A program made the translations under genes and the position numbers. The notes under the pieces are model-generated. The model saw only the letters and a program-made list of their open reading frames with translations. It did no database searches and was not told the DNA's origin. From Sedimentitalea sp041224545 (GTDB taxonomy: Bacteria > Pseudomonadota > Alphaproteobacteria > Rhodobacterales > Rhodobacteraceae), in the NCBI RefSeq assembly GCF_041224545.1, contig NZ_JBGFGP010000069.1, positions 6,032-70,031 on the forward strand: DNA of 64,000 bases. The letters run 5' to 3'. Below, piece by piece: positions 1-9,456 of this stretch. Position 1 is the stretch's first letter. Every line of letters starts with the position of its first letter.

Positions 1-1468
1 GCATCTCGTCGCGCGCCACCTCGAACTGGCTGGGGCGTTCCTTCCACTCCTCCAGCGTTGCGTTTTCGGCGATCCGCGCGCCAAGGATCAGATCCTTGAT
101 CTGCACCACACCACGTTCCCGTTCGTCGCCGCCCTCGATGATCGCCACCGGGCTGTTGCGCCGATCCGCATATTTCAACTGGTTCCCGAAATTCCTGGGA
201 TTGCCCAGATACACCTCGGCACGCAGACCCGCGTTGCGCAACTCCGCCACTATCGCCTGATAATCCGCCATGCGATCCCGATCCATCACGGTGACCACCA
301 CAGGCCCATGTTCACCCGGCTTGATCCGCCCCTTTTCCCGCAATGCCGCCAAAAGGCGATCAACACCAATGGACACCCCGGTCGCCGGCACGGCCTGCCC
401 TGTAAAGCGCTTGACGAGATCGTCATAGCGGCCCCCACCGGCAACCGAACCGAACTGCCGTTTGCGGCCCTTGTCGTCAAAGATCTCGAAGGTCAGTTCG
501 GCCTCATAGACCGGCCCGGTATAGTATCCCAGACCACGCACCACGGAGGGATCGATGATGATACGGTCGGCACCATAGCCCTGCGCGGCCAGGAGGTCGG
601 CGATATCCTGCAATTCACCGACACCGTCCTCGCCCATGGACGACCCCTGAACCAGTTCACGCAGCCGGGCCACCGTTTGCGCGCCGGTGTCACGCCGTGC
701 GTCCATGAACCCCATGACGATCTCGGCCTGCGCATCCCCGAGGCCTGCGCCCTCGGTGAAATCGCCGCTGTCATCCTTGCGCCCCTCGCCCAACAGCGCC
801 CGCACCCCGTCCGGCCCCAGCCGGTCGAGCTTGTCGATCGCGCGCAGGACAATGCCGCGCGCCTCGGCATGTTTGCCGGGGTCTTGCGGGTCGAGCACGC
901 CGGCCACTTCCATCACGCCATTCAGAACCTTGCGGTTGTTGATACGGATCACGTAATCTCCGCGCGCGATGCCGACGGCCTCGAGCGTATCGGACAGCAT
1001 CGCGCAAATCTCTGCATCCGCCGCCATGCTCGCCGTACCCACCGTGTCGGCGTCGCATTGATAGAACTGGCGATACCGCCCCGGCCCCGGCTTCTCGTTG
1101 CGCCAGACCGGCCCCATCGCATAGCGGCGATACGGCATGGGCAGATCATTGCGGTGCTGGGCGTAGACCCGCGCCAACGGCGCCGTCAGGTCGTATCGCA
1201 AGGCCAGCCAGTCGCCCCGGTCGTTATCGTCAAACTCCTGCCAGGCAAAGACTCCTTCATTCGGCCGGTCGACGTCAGGCAGGAATTTGCCCAGCGCCTC
1301 TACCGTCTCGACCGCCGAAGACTCCAAAGCGTCAAACCCGTAGCGATGGTAGACCGCCGCAATCGCCTGCAACATCTCACTGCGCTGCGTGACTTCCGCA
1401 CCGAAATAATCGCGGAACCCCTTGGGTGTCTCGGCCCTGGGGCGGGGCTGTTTCTTGGTCTTGGCCAT
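1..1468 (-). CDS. hisS: Histidyl-tRNA synthetase, 3' end outside window
   Basis: Charges tRNA-His with histidine in the cytoplasm. The minus-strand frame opens with MAKTKKQPRPRAETPKGFRD at 1468 and stays open to the window edge (about 489 codons), so only the last residues can be missing. Class II features are visible: the motif 2 region YRRYAMGPVWRNEKPGPGRY around residues 110-130 and the histidine-specific stretches GLGYYTGPVYEAE and ATGVSIGVDRLL. It is longer than the roughly 420-residue E. coli enzyme, as expected for the alphaproteobacterial form. It is divergent from slyX, with a 135-base gap that holds both starts. Confidence 0.95.
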   Translation of the reverse strand, partial: MAKTKKQPRPRAETPKGFRDYFGAEVTQRSEMLQAIAAVYHRYGFDALESSAVETVEALGKFLPDVDRPNEGVFAWQEFDDNDRGDWLALRYDLTAPLARVYAQHRNDLPMPYRRYAMGPVWRNEKPGPGRYRQFYQCDADTVGTASMAADAEICAMLSDTLEAVGIARGDYVIRINNRKVLNGVMEVAGVLDPQDPGKHAEARGIVLRAIDKLDRLGPDGVRALLGEGRKDDSGDFTEGAGLGDAQAEIVMGFMDARRDTGAQTVARLRELVQGSSMGEDGVGELQDIADLLAAQGYGADRIIIDPSVVRGLGYYTGPVYEAELTFEIFDDKGRKRQFGSVAGGGRYDDLVKRFTGQAVPATGVSIGVDRLLAALREKGRIKPGEHGPVVVTVMDRDRMADYQAIVAELRNAGLRAEVYLGNPRNFGNQLKYADRRNSPVAIIEGGDERERGVVQIKDLILGARIAENATLEEWKERPSQFEVARDEM

Positions 1469-1603
1469 ATCGAGAGTCCTTGGGCAGTCCGGTTGCGGCG
1501 CGGTCTAGCCCAAGGTCACCACAGGAGCAAGGCAGCGCAGGTGCAGCCGTTGGAAAAGACGCAAAACCACGCTATGAGCGCGCCGAAGCAATGAGGTACC
1601 ACC

Positions 1604-1798
1604 ATGCAACATCTTGAAGAGAAAATCGCCCACCTGCTGCGCAGCATGGATGAACTCAGCGACGTGGTCGCGCGCCAACAGAGAGAGATCGACACGCTGA
1701 CGCGGCGCGTCCACATGCTCATGCAACGCGAAGGCGAACGCGATGCCGAGCGTGGTGGCGGGGTGATCATTGGCGACGAACGCCCGCCGCATTACTGA
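1604..1798 (+). CDS. slyX: SlyX family protein
   Basis: A 64-residue protein that is one heptad-patterned coiled coil (MQHLEEKIAHLLRSMDEL, then REIDTLTRRVHML) ending in the family-typical PPHY. SlyX proteins are small coiled-coil proteins of unknown molecular role, named from a locus near slyD in enterics. A GAGG ribosome-binding site lies 7 bases before the ATG. It is divergent from hisS and followed by a palindromic intergenic element that probably ends its transcript. Confidence 0.88.
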   Translation: MQHLEEKIAHLLRSMDELSDVVARQQREIDTLTRRVHMLMQREGERDAERGGGVIIGDERPPHY

Positions 1799-1812
1799 GC
1801 CGGAAAAACGAT

Positions 1813-1937
1813 GAGGGGCGCTGCCCCTCAAACTCCCCGGAGTATTGGGACAAAGATGAAAGGGTAGACCCCGGATCTTCATCTTTGTGAAAATACTCCG
1901 GGGGAGACGCCCGCAAGGCGGCGGGGGCAGAGCCCCC
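1813..1937. repeat. Palindromic intergenic element, terminator-like
   Basis: Three nested or adjacent inverted repeats fill the gap between convergent slyX and dnaE. GAGGGGC/GCCCCTC lies at 1813-1829. A long imperfect palindrome has arms 1833-1860 (CTCCCCGGAGTATT then ACAAAGATGAA) and 1878-1906 (TTCATCTTTGT then AATACTCCGGGGGAG). GGGGGC/GCCCCC lies at about 1923-1936. Similar CCGGAGTATT elements are scattered between genes in Rhodobacteraceae, to my knowledge. A shorter related copy lies at 32287-32312. It probably terminates transcription from both sides. Confidence 0.65.
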
Positions 1938-1946
1938 CAAACTGCA

Positions 1947-4900
1947 TCAGAGATCCTCGACCATCATTACGCCCTGCAGGCTCTTGAGCGCGCCCTTGAT
2001 CTGAGGATTGATGGCGAATTCCTGCCCGAGTTCCATCTCGACCTCACCGGGTAGCGCGGGGTCCATCAGGCAGACCTGTACCGGGCCTCTCGCGGCGTTG
2101 CGCGCAGCGATTCGGGCGTCGTCAAGGACGCGCGCCACCGTCTCTACGGCATCTACAGTTTCGATAAACACTCGCAGACCAGCCGCCTCGAGTTCACCGA
2201 TCGCCGCATCGACCGGCACGACCGAACGGGCCAGCAGCTTCAGCTGATCGCTTTCCACGTTGGCTTCGACCGTGATCACCACTTTGGACCCGACATCGAG
2301 AAAACCGCGCGATTTTTCCAGGATCTCCGAGAACAGCGTCACCTCGTAGGCCCCGGTCGCATCCGAAAGCTGTGCAAAGGCAAACCGGTTGCCGCGCGCG
2401 GATTTACGTTCCTGTCGCCCCGCGACCACCCCTGCCAGTTTGGCCACGTGCGGCGAGGACGCCGCCTTTTTCTGCACCTCTTCCAGCGTCATCACACCCT
2501 TGCGTTTCAGAAAGGCGGCGTAATCGTCAAGCGGATGCCCGGACAGGTAGAAGCCGACGGCCCTGAACTCTTCGGCGAGACGCTCGGCGGGAAGCCAGTC
2601 ATCGACCTGAGACAGGCGTGGTTCTGGGAGATCTTCGCCCGCCTCGCCAAAGAGCGAGACCTGGTTCGAGTTCTTCTGCTCATGCACCGCCGCCGAATAG
2701 GCAACGAGCGCATCCAGGCTGTCAAACACGCGACGCCGGTTGGAATCGAGCTGATCGAACGCACCGGCACGTGCCAGCATCTCCATCGGACGCTTGCCCA
2801 CGCGCTTCAGATCGACGCGTCGCGCCAGATCGAACAGCGTGACAAAGGGCTTCTCGACGCCATCCTGCCTGCGCCCGTCAGTCACCAGGCGCATCGCCTC
2901 GGTACCGACATTCTTGAGCGCCCCGAGCGCGTAGACCAGCGCCCCATCCACAACCTTGAAGGTTGCATCCGAGCGGTTCACGCAGGGCGGCACCCATGGC
3001 AGATCCAGCGCCTTTTTCACCTCTTCGAAATAGACCGCCAGCTTGTCGGTCAGGTGAATATCGCAGTTCATCACCCCGGCCATGAACTCGACCGGATGGT
3101 TCGCCTTGAGCCAGGCGGTCTGGTAGCTGACCACGGCATAGGCCGCCGCGTGTGATTTGTTGAACCCGTAATTGGCGAATTTTTCCAGCAGGTCGAAAAC
3201 CTCGGTCGCCTTTTTCCTGCCGACACCGTTTTCCGCCGCGCCCTTTTCGAATTTGGGACGTTCGGCGTCCATCGCCTCCTTGATCTTCTTGCCCATCGCC
3301 CGGCGCAGCAGGTCCGCGCCACCGAGGCTGTAGCCTGCCATGACCTGCGCGATCTGCATCACCTGCTCCTGATAGACGATGATGCCTTGGGTTTCTTCCA
3401 GGATATGGTCGATGAGCGGATGAACCGAGGTGATCTCGCGCTGGCCATTCTTGACTTCGCAATAGGTCGGGATGTTTTCCATCGGCCCCGGACGATAGAG
3501 CGCGACCAGGGCGACGATATCCTCGATACAGGTTGGCTTCATGCGCTTGAGCGCATCCATCATCCCCGAGCTTTCAACCTGGAACACCGCCACGGTCCTG
3601 GCGGCGGCGTAGAGCTTGTAGGTCTTTTCGTCGTCCAGTGGGATCAGGTTCATCTGGTTCTCGGCGCCTTCCGCGGGCTCGTAGAGCTGCGTGCCGTCCG
3701 CCGCCACGTGCAGCGGCCTGCCCGAGGCGAGAATCTGATCCAGCGCGTTCTGGATCACCGTCAGGGTTTTCAACCCCAGAAAGTCGAACTTGACCAGACC
3801 GGCCTGTTCCACCCACTTCATGTTGAACTGCGTCGCAGGCATGTCCGAGCGCGGGTCCTGGTAGAGCGGGACGAGCGCGTCCAGTGGTCTGTCACCGATC
3901 ACCACGCCGGCAGCGTGGGTGGAGGCATTGCGCAGCAACCCCTCGACCTGCTGCCCATAGGTCAGCAACCGGTCAACCACCTCTTCGGCCCTGGCCTCCT
4001 CGCGCAGGCGCGGTTCGTCGATCAGCGCCTTTTCGATGCTGACCGGCTTGACGCCTTCGACCGGGATCATCTTGGACAGGCGATCGACCTGGCCATAGGG
4101 CATCTGCAGAACGCGACCGATGTCTCGGACCGCCGCCTTGGACAGAAGCGCACCAAAGGTGATGATCTGCCCGACCTTGTCGCGCCCGTATTTTTCCTGG
4201 ACATAGCGGATCACCTCTTCGCGCCGGTCCATGCAGAAGTCGATATCGAAATCCGGCATCGACACCCGCTCGGGGTTGAGGAACCGTTCGAACAGCAGCG
4301 AATAGCGCAGCGGGTCAAGGTCGGTGATGGTCAGCGCATAGGCCACGAGGCTGCCCGCGCCCGATCCGCGCCCGGGTCCGACGGGAATATCATTGTCCTT
4401 GGCCCACTGGATAAAGTCGGCCACGATCAGGAAATAGCCGGGAAAGCCCATGCCCTCGATGATGCCCAGCTCGAAATCCAGACGTTTCTGATAGTCTTCG
4501 ACACTGACCGCGTGCGGGATCACCGCAAGGCGCGCCTGCAGGCCCTCATTTGCCATGCGGCGAAGTTCGGCGACCTCGTCATCGGCGAATTTCGGCAGGA
4601 TCGGATCGCGACGATAGGCCATGAAGGCGCATCGGCGCGCGATCTCGACGGTGTTTTCCACCGCTTCGGGCAAGTCGGCGAACAGGGTCACCATCTCTTG
4701 CTGGCTCTTGAAATAATGCTGCGCGGTCAACCGTCGCCGGGGTTCCTGCTGGTCGACATAGGCACCTTCGCTGATACAGATCAGCGCATCATGCGCCTCG
4801 TACATCTTGGTTTCGGGGAAATAGACATCATTGGTCGCCACCAGCGGCAGATTCATCGCATAGGCCATCTCGACATGGCCCTGTTCGGTCAGCCGTTCGG

Positions 4901-5459
4901 CTTCGGGTTGCCCTCCCTCGCCGGGGTGCCGCTGAAGTTCCACGTAAAGACGGTCGGGGAAGGCCCGTACCATCCGGCCGAGCAGGTCTTCGGCTGCCGG
5001 GCGCTGACCCGCCTGCAGCAACATCCCGAGCGGCCCGTTGGGTCCACCGGTCAGACAGATCAGCCCGCCGGAATGCCGCTCCAGGTCCTCGGGCGTGACC
5101 TGCGGAAGCTGCCCACCCTTGTCGAGATAGAGGCAGGAGTTCAGCTTCATCAGGTTTTCATATCCGCTCTCGGACTGCGCCAGCAGCACGAGCGGCGCCG
5201 GCGCGCGCGGTTTCTCTCCGGGCTGCACCACCACATAGGCAAGGTCGACCTGACAGCCGATGATCGGCTGGATGCCCGCGCCGCTCGCCGTAACCGAAAA
5301 TTCCAGCGCCGAGAACATGTTGTTGCTGTCGGTGACGGCCACGGCGGGCATGTCATTGGCCTTGCACATGTCCGGCAGTTTCTTGAGCCGAACCGCGCCT
5401 TCCAGCAGCGAATATTCGGTGTGAACGCGCAGGTGGATGAATCGGGGATCGATGGTCAT
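1947..5459 (-). CDS. dnaE: DNA polymerase III subunit alpha
   Basis: Replicative polymerase catalytic subunit, 1170 residues, full family length. The N-terminal PHP domain begins FIHLRVHTEYSLLEGA. The polymerase active-site aspartates are in PDFDIDFCMDRR near residue 405 and the further conserved GLVKFDFLGLKTL near residue 555. Helix-hairpin-helix and OB-fold regions follow (about 850-1060). The start MTIDPRFIHLRVH matches the usual alphaproteobacterial N-terminus although no strong Shine-Dalgarno precedes it. It is a single gene, convergent with slyX and divergent from the xdh operon. Confidence 0.97.
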   Translation of the reverse strand: MTIDPRFIHLRVHTEYSLLEGAVRLKKLPDMCKANDMPAVAVTDSNNMFSALEFSVTASGAGIQPIIGCQVDLAYVVVQPGEKPRAPAPLVLLAQSESGYENLMKLNSCLYLDKGGQLPQVTPEDLERHSGGLICLTGGPNGPLGMLLQAGQRPAAEDLLGRMVRAFPDRLYVELQRHPGEGGQPEAERLTEQGHVEMAYAMNLPLVATNDVYFPETKMYEAHDALICISEGAYVDQQEPRRRLTAQHYFKSQQEMVTLFADLPEAVENTVEIARRCAFMAYRRDPILPKFADDEVAELRRMANEGLQARLAVIPHAVSVEDYQKRLDFELGIIEGMGFPGYFLIVADFIQWAKDNDIPVGPGRGSGAGSLVAYALTITDLDPLRYSLLFERFLNPERVSMPDFDIDFCMDRREEVIRYVQEKYGRDKVGQIITFGALLSKAAVRDIGRVLQMPYGQVDRLSKMIPVEGVKPVSIEKALIDEPRLREEARAEEVVDRLLTYGQQVEGLLRNASTHAAGVVIGDRPLDALVPLYQDPRSDMPATQFNMKWVEQAGLVKFDFLGLKTLTVIQNALDQILASGRPLHVAADGTQLYEPAEGAENQMNLIPLDDEKTYKLYAAARTVAVFQVESSGMMDALKRMKPTCIEDIVALVALYRPGPMENIPTYCEVKNGQREITSVHPLIDHILEETQGIIVYQEQVMQIAQVMAGYSLGGADLLRRAMGKKIKEAMDAERPKFEKGAAENGVGRKKATEVFDLLEKFANYGFNKSHAAAYAVVSYQTAWLKANHPVEFMAGVMNCDIHLTDKLAVYFEEVKKALDLPWVPPCVNRSDATFKVVDGALVYALGALKNVGTEAMRLVTDGRRQDGVEKPFVTLFDLARRVDLKRVGKRPMEMLARAGAFDQLDSNRRRVFDSLDALVAYSAAVHEQKNSNQVSLFGEAGEDLPEPRLSQVDDWLPAERLAEEFRAVGFYLSGHPLDDYAAFLKRKGVMTLEEVQKKAASSPHVAKLAGVVAGRQERKSARGNRFAFAQLSDATGAYEVTLFSEILEKSRGFLDVGSKVVITVEANVESDQLKLLARSVVPVDAAIGELEAAGLRVFIETVDAVETVARVLDDARIAARNAARGPVQVCLMDPALPGEVEMELGQEFAINPQIKGALKSLQGVMMVEDL

Positions 5460-5803
5460 GCCGCACGCTACCCCGATCCGGCGCAGACGTAAAAGCGGCT
5501 TTTTCAGGTGTTGTCAGGATGGGGACGATTGTCGCCGGATTATTCTGAAAAATTTGAAGGCGTTTTCACTCCTTGACCATACCGGCGGCAGGATGATCCA
5601 TGAATCAAAGCCTTTAGACAACAGGCGGTCCGGAGGGCGGCACTTCTTTTTCCGCCTTCATGTCGCAGTGCAGCATATGTTTTCCTTGCCAGATCGCACT
5701 CTACCTTTCTAACCTGAATTCAATAAACGACCCGCAGGTGTTCTACGTCGCATCGAAAACCTGCAAAACGGGTCACAACAGGGTACTGCGACGGGTTTCA
5801 GAC
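5460..5803. other. Divergent regulatory region dnaE / xdhA
   Basis: 344 bases without a convincing gene. On the xdhA side, ACCCGCAGGT (5730-5739) can pair with ACCTGC (5759-5764) and CGGGT (5769-5773). This forms an interrupted stem ending about 30 bases before the xdhA start, which could be an operator or a leader hairpin. A second hairpin AGGGCGG/CCGCCTT lies at about 5634-5660. The xdhA reading frame is open back to 5660, but the extra residues do not resemble the family. No clear -35/-10 pair was found. Confidence 0.4.
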
Positions 5804-7165
5804 ATGGACATCACGTTTCTTCTGAACGGAGAGACCGTAGCGTTGTCAGGTGTTTCACCGACGATGACGTTGCTCGACTGGTTGCGCGAGGAACGGCATC
5901 TGACAGGAACCAAGGAGGGCTGCAACGAAGGCGACTGCGGGGCCTGCACGGTGATGGTGACGGACGGAACCGGGGCAAGAGCGCTCAACGCCTGCATCCT
6001 CTTTCTTCCGCAGTTGCAGGGCAAGGCCGTGCGCACGGTCGAAGGCGTGAGCGGCCCCGACGGCACGCTGCATCCGGTGCAGGAGGCGATGATCACCCAT
6101 CACGGCAGCCAGTGCGGATTTTGCACGCCCGGCTTTGTCATGTCGATGACCGCCGCCCACCTGAACGGGGCGAGCAATCATGACGACCAGCTGGCGGGAA
6201 ATCTGTGCCGCTGTACCGGCTATGCGCCGATCATCCGCGCGGCCGAGGCCGCCGCCGGGCAACCGGTGCCGCAATGGGTGCGCGACGATGCGCCCGCCGC
6301 TCCGCCCGCCGCGCCGTTTATCCCAGAAAGCGCCGACGCGCTTGCCGAGATCTATGCCCGCCATCCCGACGCCACGCTGGTCGCCGGTGCGACCGATGTC
6401 GGGCTCTGGGTGACCAAGCAGCTGCGCGATCTTGATCCAGTCATCTTTCTCAACCGCTGCGACGATCTGCGGCATATCGAGATCGGCGAAACCGAAATCC
6501 GGGTAGGCGCGATGGTCGATATGAACGCGATGGGCGCGGCGATGGCCGATCTTCATCCATCCTATGCCGAGATGATCCGGCGCTATGCCAGCGTGCAGGT
6601 CCGAAACGCGGCGACCGTGGGTGGCAATATCGCCAATGGTTCGCCCATCGGTGACAACCCGCCCGCGTTGATCGCGCTTGGGGCCACCCTGCACCTGCGC
6701 AAGGGGGATGCGCGACGCGCCCTGCCGCTGGAAGAATTCTTCGTCGCCTACGGCAAGCAGGACCGTGCGCCCGGTGAATTTGTCGAGGCGGTCAGCTTTG
6801 CGCGCCAGCCGGACAGGCTCAGATGCTACAAGCTGTCCAAACGGTTCGATCAGGACATTTCCGCCGTCTGCGGCTGTTTCAATATCACCGTGGACGACGG
6901 CATCGTCCGCGCCGCCAGGATCGCATTTGGTGGTATGGCGGCCACCCCCAAACGTGCAAGGACGGTCGAAACCGCTCTGATCGGACAGCCCTGGACCGCC
7001 ACCGGTATCAGCGCCGCCCAGGATGCCTTTGACGCCGACTTTACCCCGATGAGCGACATGCGGGCGTCGGCACGCTACCGGCTGGAAACGGCGCGGGCCA
7101 TGCTGGCGCGATATTTTGCGGAGGATGGCGGGCAGACGGTTTCGGTTCTGGAGGTCAGCGCATGA
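5804..7165 (+). CDS. xdhA: Xanthine dehydrogenase small subunit (2Fe-2S/FAD)
   Basis: Electron-transfer subunit of xanthine dehydrogenase, which oxidises hypoxanthine to xanthine and urate. From the start MDITFLLNGE (453 residues) the order is: plant-type ferredoxin domain with CNEGDCGACTV (about residues 42-52), a second [2Fe-2S] domain with QCGFCTPGFVMS and NLCRCTGYAPI (about 105-145), then the FAD-binding domain (about 165-340, ATVGGNIANGSPIGD) and the CO-dehydrogenase flavoprotein C-terminal domain. The internal ATG was chosen because the 48 upstream in-frame codons look non-coding. It overlaps xdhB by 4 bases. Confidence 0.95.
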   Translation: MDITFLLNGETVALSGVSPTMTLLDWLREERHLTGTKEGCNEGDCGACTVMVTDGTGARALNACILFLPQLQGKAVRTVEGVSGPDGTLHPVQEAMITHHGSQCGFCTPGFVMSMTAAHLNGASNHDDQLAGNLCRCTGYAPIIRAAEAAAGQPVPQWVRDDAPAAPPAAPFIPESADALAEIYARHPDATLVAGATDVGLWVTKQLRDLDPVIFLNRCDDLRHIEIGETEIRVGAMVDMNAMGAAMADLHPSYAEMIRRYASVQVRNAATVGGNIANGSPIGDNPPALIALGATLHLRKGDARRALPLEEFFVAYGKQDRAPGEFVEAVSFARQPDRLRCYKLSKRFDQDISAVCGCFNITVDDGIVRAARIAFGGMAATPKRARTVETALIGQPWTATGISAAQDAFDADFTPMSDMRASARYRLETARAMLARYFAEDGGQTVSVLEVSA

Positions 7166-9456
7166 GTGTCACCGCCCCCCTACCCCATGACGCCGCGCCC
7201 CTTCATGTGACGGGCGGCGCGCGTTATATCGACGACATCCCGACGCCGGCCGGTACGCTGCATCTGGCCTTTGGCCAGAGCGGGATTGCGCGCGGCCGGA
7301 TCACCGCGATGGACCTTGCCGCCGTCCGCGCCGCCGAGGGTGTTGTGGCGGTTCTGACCGCCGAAGATTTGCCCTTTGCCAATGACGTGTCACCATCGGC
7401 CCATGACGAACCGCTGTTGTCGGATGGCACCGTGCATCACGTGGGCCAGGCGATTTTTCTGGTTATCGCCCGCAGCCACCTTGCCGCCCGCAAGGCGGCG
7501 CGCCTGGGCGAGATCACCTACGAGGAGGCGGAACCGCTGTTGAGCGTCGAACAGGCGCTCAAGGCCGACAGCCGGTTCGAAGACGGTCCGCGCATCTATG
7601 AAAAAGGCGATGCCGCCGCCGCAATCGCAGCCGCATCGCATGTGATCGAAGGCAGCATCGAGATCGGCGGACAGGAACATTTCTATCTCGAAGGTCAGGC
7701 GGCGCTCGCGGTACCGCAGGAAGGCGGCGACATGCTGGTGCATTCCTCGACCCAGCATCCGACCGAGATTCAGCACAAGGTGGCCGAGGCCATCGGCGTG
7801 CCGATGCATGGCGTCCGGGTGGAAACCCGCCGCATGGGCGGCGGTTTCGGCGGCAAGGAAAGCCAGGGCAATGCGCTCGCCTGTGCCTGCGCGGTGGCCG
7901 CACGGCTGACCGGCAAGGCCTGCAAGATGCGTTATGACCGCGATGACGACATGGTCATCACCGGCAAACGCCACGACTTCCGCATCACCTATCGGGCGGG
8001 GTTCGACGATACCGGCCGCATCAGCGGTGTCGAATTCACCCAGTACACCCGTGGCGGCTGGGCGCAGGATCTGACGCTGCCGGTCGCGGATCGGGCCATG
8101 CTGCACGCGGACAACGCCTATCTGCTGCCAAATGCGCGGATCGAAAGCCACCGGTTGAAAACCAACATGCAGAGCGCCACCGCCTATCGCGGGTTCGGTG
8201 GACCGCAGGGGGTGGTGGGAATAGAACGGGTCATCGACCACATCGCCCATGATCTGGGTCTGGACCCGGTCCAGGTGCGCAAGCGCAACTATTATGCCGA
8301 GGCGCCTGACGCGGATGCCGGAAACACCACGCCCTATGGCCAGGTGGTCGAGGATTTCGAGTTGCACGGCATGACCGAAGCCTTGCTTGCGAGCAGCGAC
8401 TATGCCGCCCGCCGCGCCGCGATCGCCGAATGGAATGCCAGCCACGACATCATCAAGAAGGGCATCGCGTTCTCTCCGGTGAAATTCGGGATTTCCTTCA
8501 CCCTCACGCATCTCAATCAGGCGGGGGCGCTGGTGCATGTCTATCAGGACGGCTCGGTTCACCTGAACCACGGCGGGACCGAGATGGGCCAGGGCCTGTT
8601 CCAGAAGGTGGCCCAAGTCGCCGCGAGCCGGTTCGGCATTCCTCTGGAGATGGTCAAGATCACCGCCACCGACACCGCCAAGGTGCCCAATACCTCGGCC
8701 ACGGCGGCCTCGTCCGGCAGCGACCTGAACGGCATGGCGGTCAAGGCGGCGTGCGACACGATCCGCGACCGCATCGCCGCGTTCCTGGCCGAGCGGCATC
8801 AGGCCGATGCCACAACCGTGCGGTTTTCCGACGGGCAGGTGCAGGTGGCGGATGCGACCTATACATTTGCCGAGGTCGCGGGGCTGGCCTATGCCGGGCG
8901 CGTCAGCCTGAGCGCCACCGGGTTCTACAAGACGCCAAAGCTCGAATGGGACCGGATCAAGGGACGCGGGCGGCCCTTCTTCTATTTTGCCCACGGCGCG
9001 GCCGTGACCGAAGTCGCCATCGACACCCTGACCGGCGAAAACCGCATCCTGCGCGCCGACATCCTGCATGACGCGGGCGCCTCGCTGAACCCGGCGCTGG
9101 ATATCGGGCAGGTCGAAGGCGGCTATGTGCAGGGCGCGGGATGGCTCACCACCGAGGAACTGGTCTGGGATGACAAGGGACGCCTGCGCACCCATGCGCC
9201 CAGTACCTACAAGATCCCTGCCTGTTCGGACCGACCGGACGTGTTCAACGTCGCGCTGTGGGACGGGCAGAACCGGGAAGAAACGATCTATCGCTCCAAG
9301 GCGGTGGGCGAACCGCCCTTCATGCTGGGCATCTCGGCCTTTCTAGCGCTCAGCGATGCCATAGCCGCCTGTGGCGATGCCTACCCGGCGCTGGATGCAC
9401 CGGCGACCGCCGAACAGGTCTGGACGGCGATCCGGCGGGTGCGCAATGGGATTTGA
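7162..9456 (+). CDS. xdhB: Xanthine dehydrogenase molybdopterin-binding subunit
   Basis: Catalytic molybdenum-cofactor subunit, 764 residues, normal length. Cofactor loops are visible: GGGFGGKESQGN (about residue 229), TAYRGFGGPQGV (about 340) and GGTEMGQGLFQK (about 470). The C-terminal KAVGEPPFMLG near residue 715 carries the glutamate that acts as general base in this family. ATGA overlap with xdhA and an 11-base overlap with xdhC indicate one translationally coupled transcript. Confidence 0.96.
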   Translation: MSVTAPLPHDAAPLHVTGGARYIDDIPTPAGTLHLAFGQSGIARGRITAMDLAAVRAAEGVVAVLTAEDLPFANDVSPSAHDEPLLSDGTVHHVGQAIFLVIARSHLAARKAARLGEITYEEAEPLLSVEQALKADSRFEDGPRIYEKGDAAAAIAAASHVIEGSIEIGGQEHFYLEGQAALAVPQEGGDMLVHSSTQHPTEIQHKVAEAIGVPMHGVRVETRRMGGGFGGKESQGNALACACAVAARLTGKACKMRYDRDDDMVITGKRHDFRITYRAGFDDTGRISGVEFTQYTRGGWAQDLTLPVADRAMLHADNAYLLPNARIESHRLKTNMQSATAYRGFGGPQGVVGIERVIDHIAHDLGLDPVQVRKRNYYAEAPDADAGNTTPYGQVVEDFELHGMTEALLASSDYAARRAAIAEWNASHDIIKKGIAFSPVKFGISFTLTHLNQAGALVHVYQDGSVHLNHGGTEMGQGLFQKVAQVAASRFGIPLEMVKITATDTAKVPNTSATAASSGSDLNGMAVKAACDTIRDRIAAFLAERHQADATTVRFSDGQVQVADATYTFAEVAGLAYAGRVSLSATGFYKTPKLEWDRIKGRGRPFFYFAHGAAVTEVAIDTLTGENRILRADILHDAGASLNPALDIGQVEGGYVQGAGWLTTEELVWDDKGRLRTHAPSTYKIPACSDRPDVFNVALWDGQNREETIYRSKAVGEPPFMLGISAFLALSDAIAACGDAYPALDAPATAEQVWTAIRRVRNGI

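Noticed and set aside
308..1594. A 428-codon plus-strand frame
   Set aside because: Antisense to hisS, whose own frame is fully explained by synthetase motifs.
3387..5492. A 701-codon open frame on the plus strand opposite dnaE
   Set aside because: It lies entirely antisense to dnaE, has no recognisable domain and an arginine/histidine-rich composition, as expected from the complement of G+C-rich codons.
7390..9195. A 601-codon minus-strand frame opposite xdhB
   Set aside because: Shadow of xdhB; no domain, no ribosome-binding site and low-complexity histidine/glycine composition.
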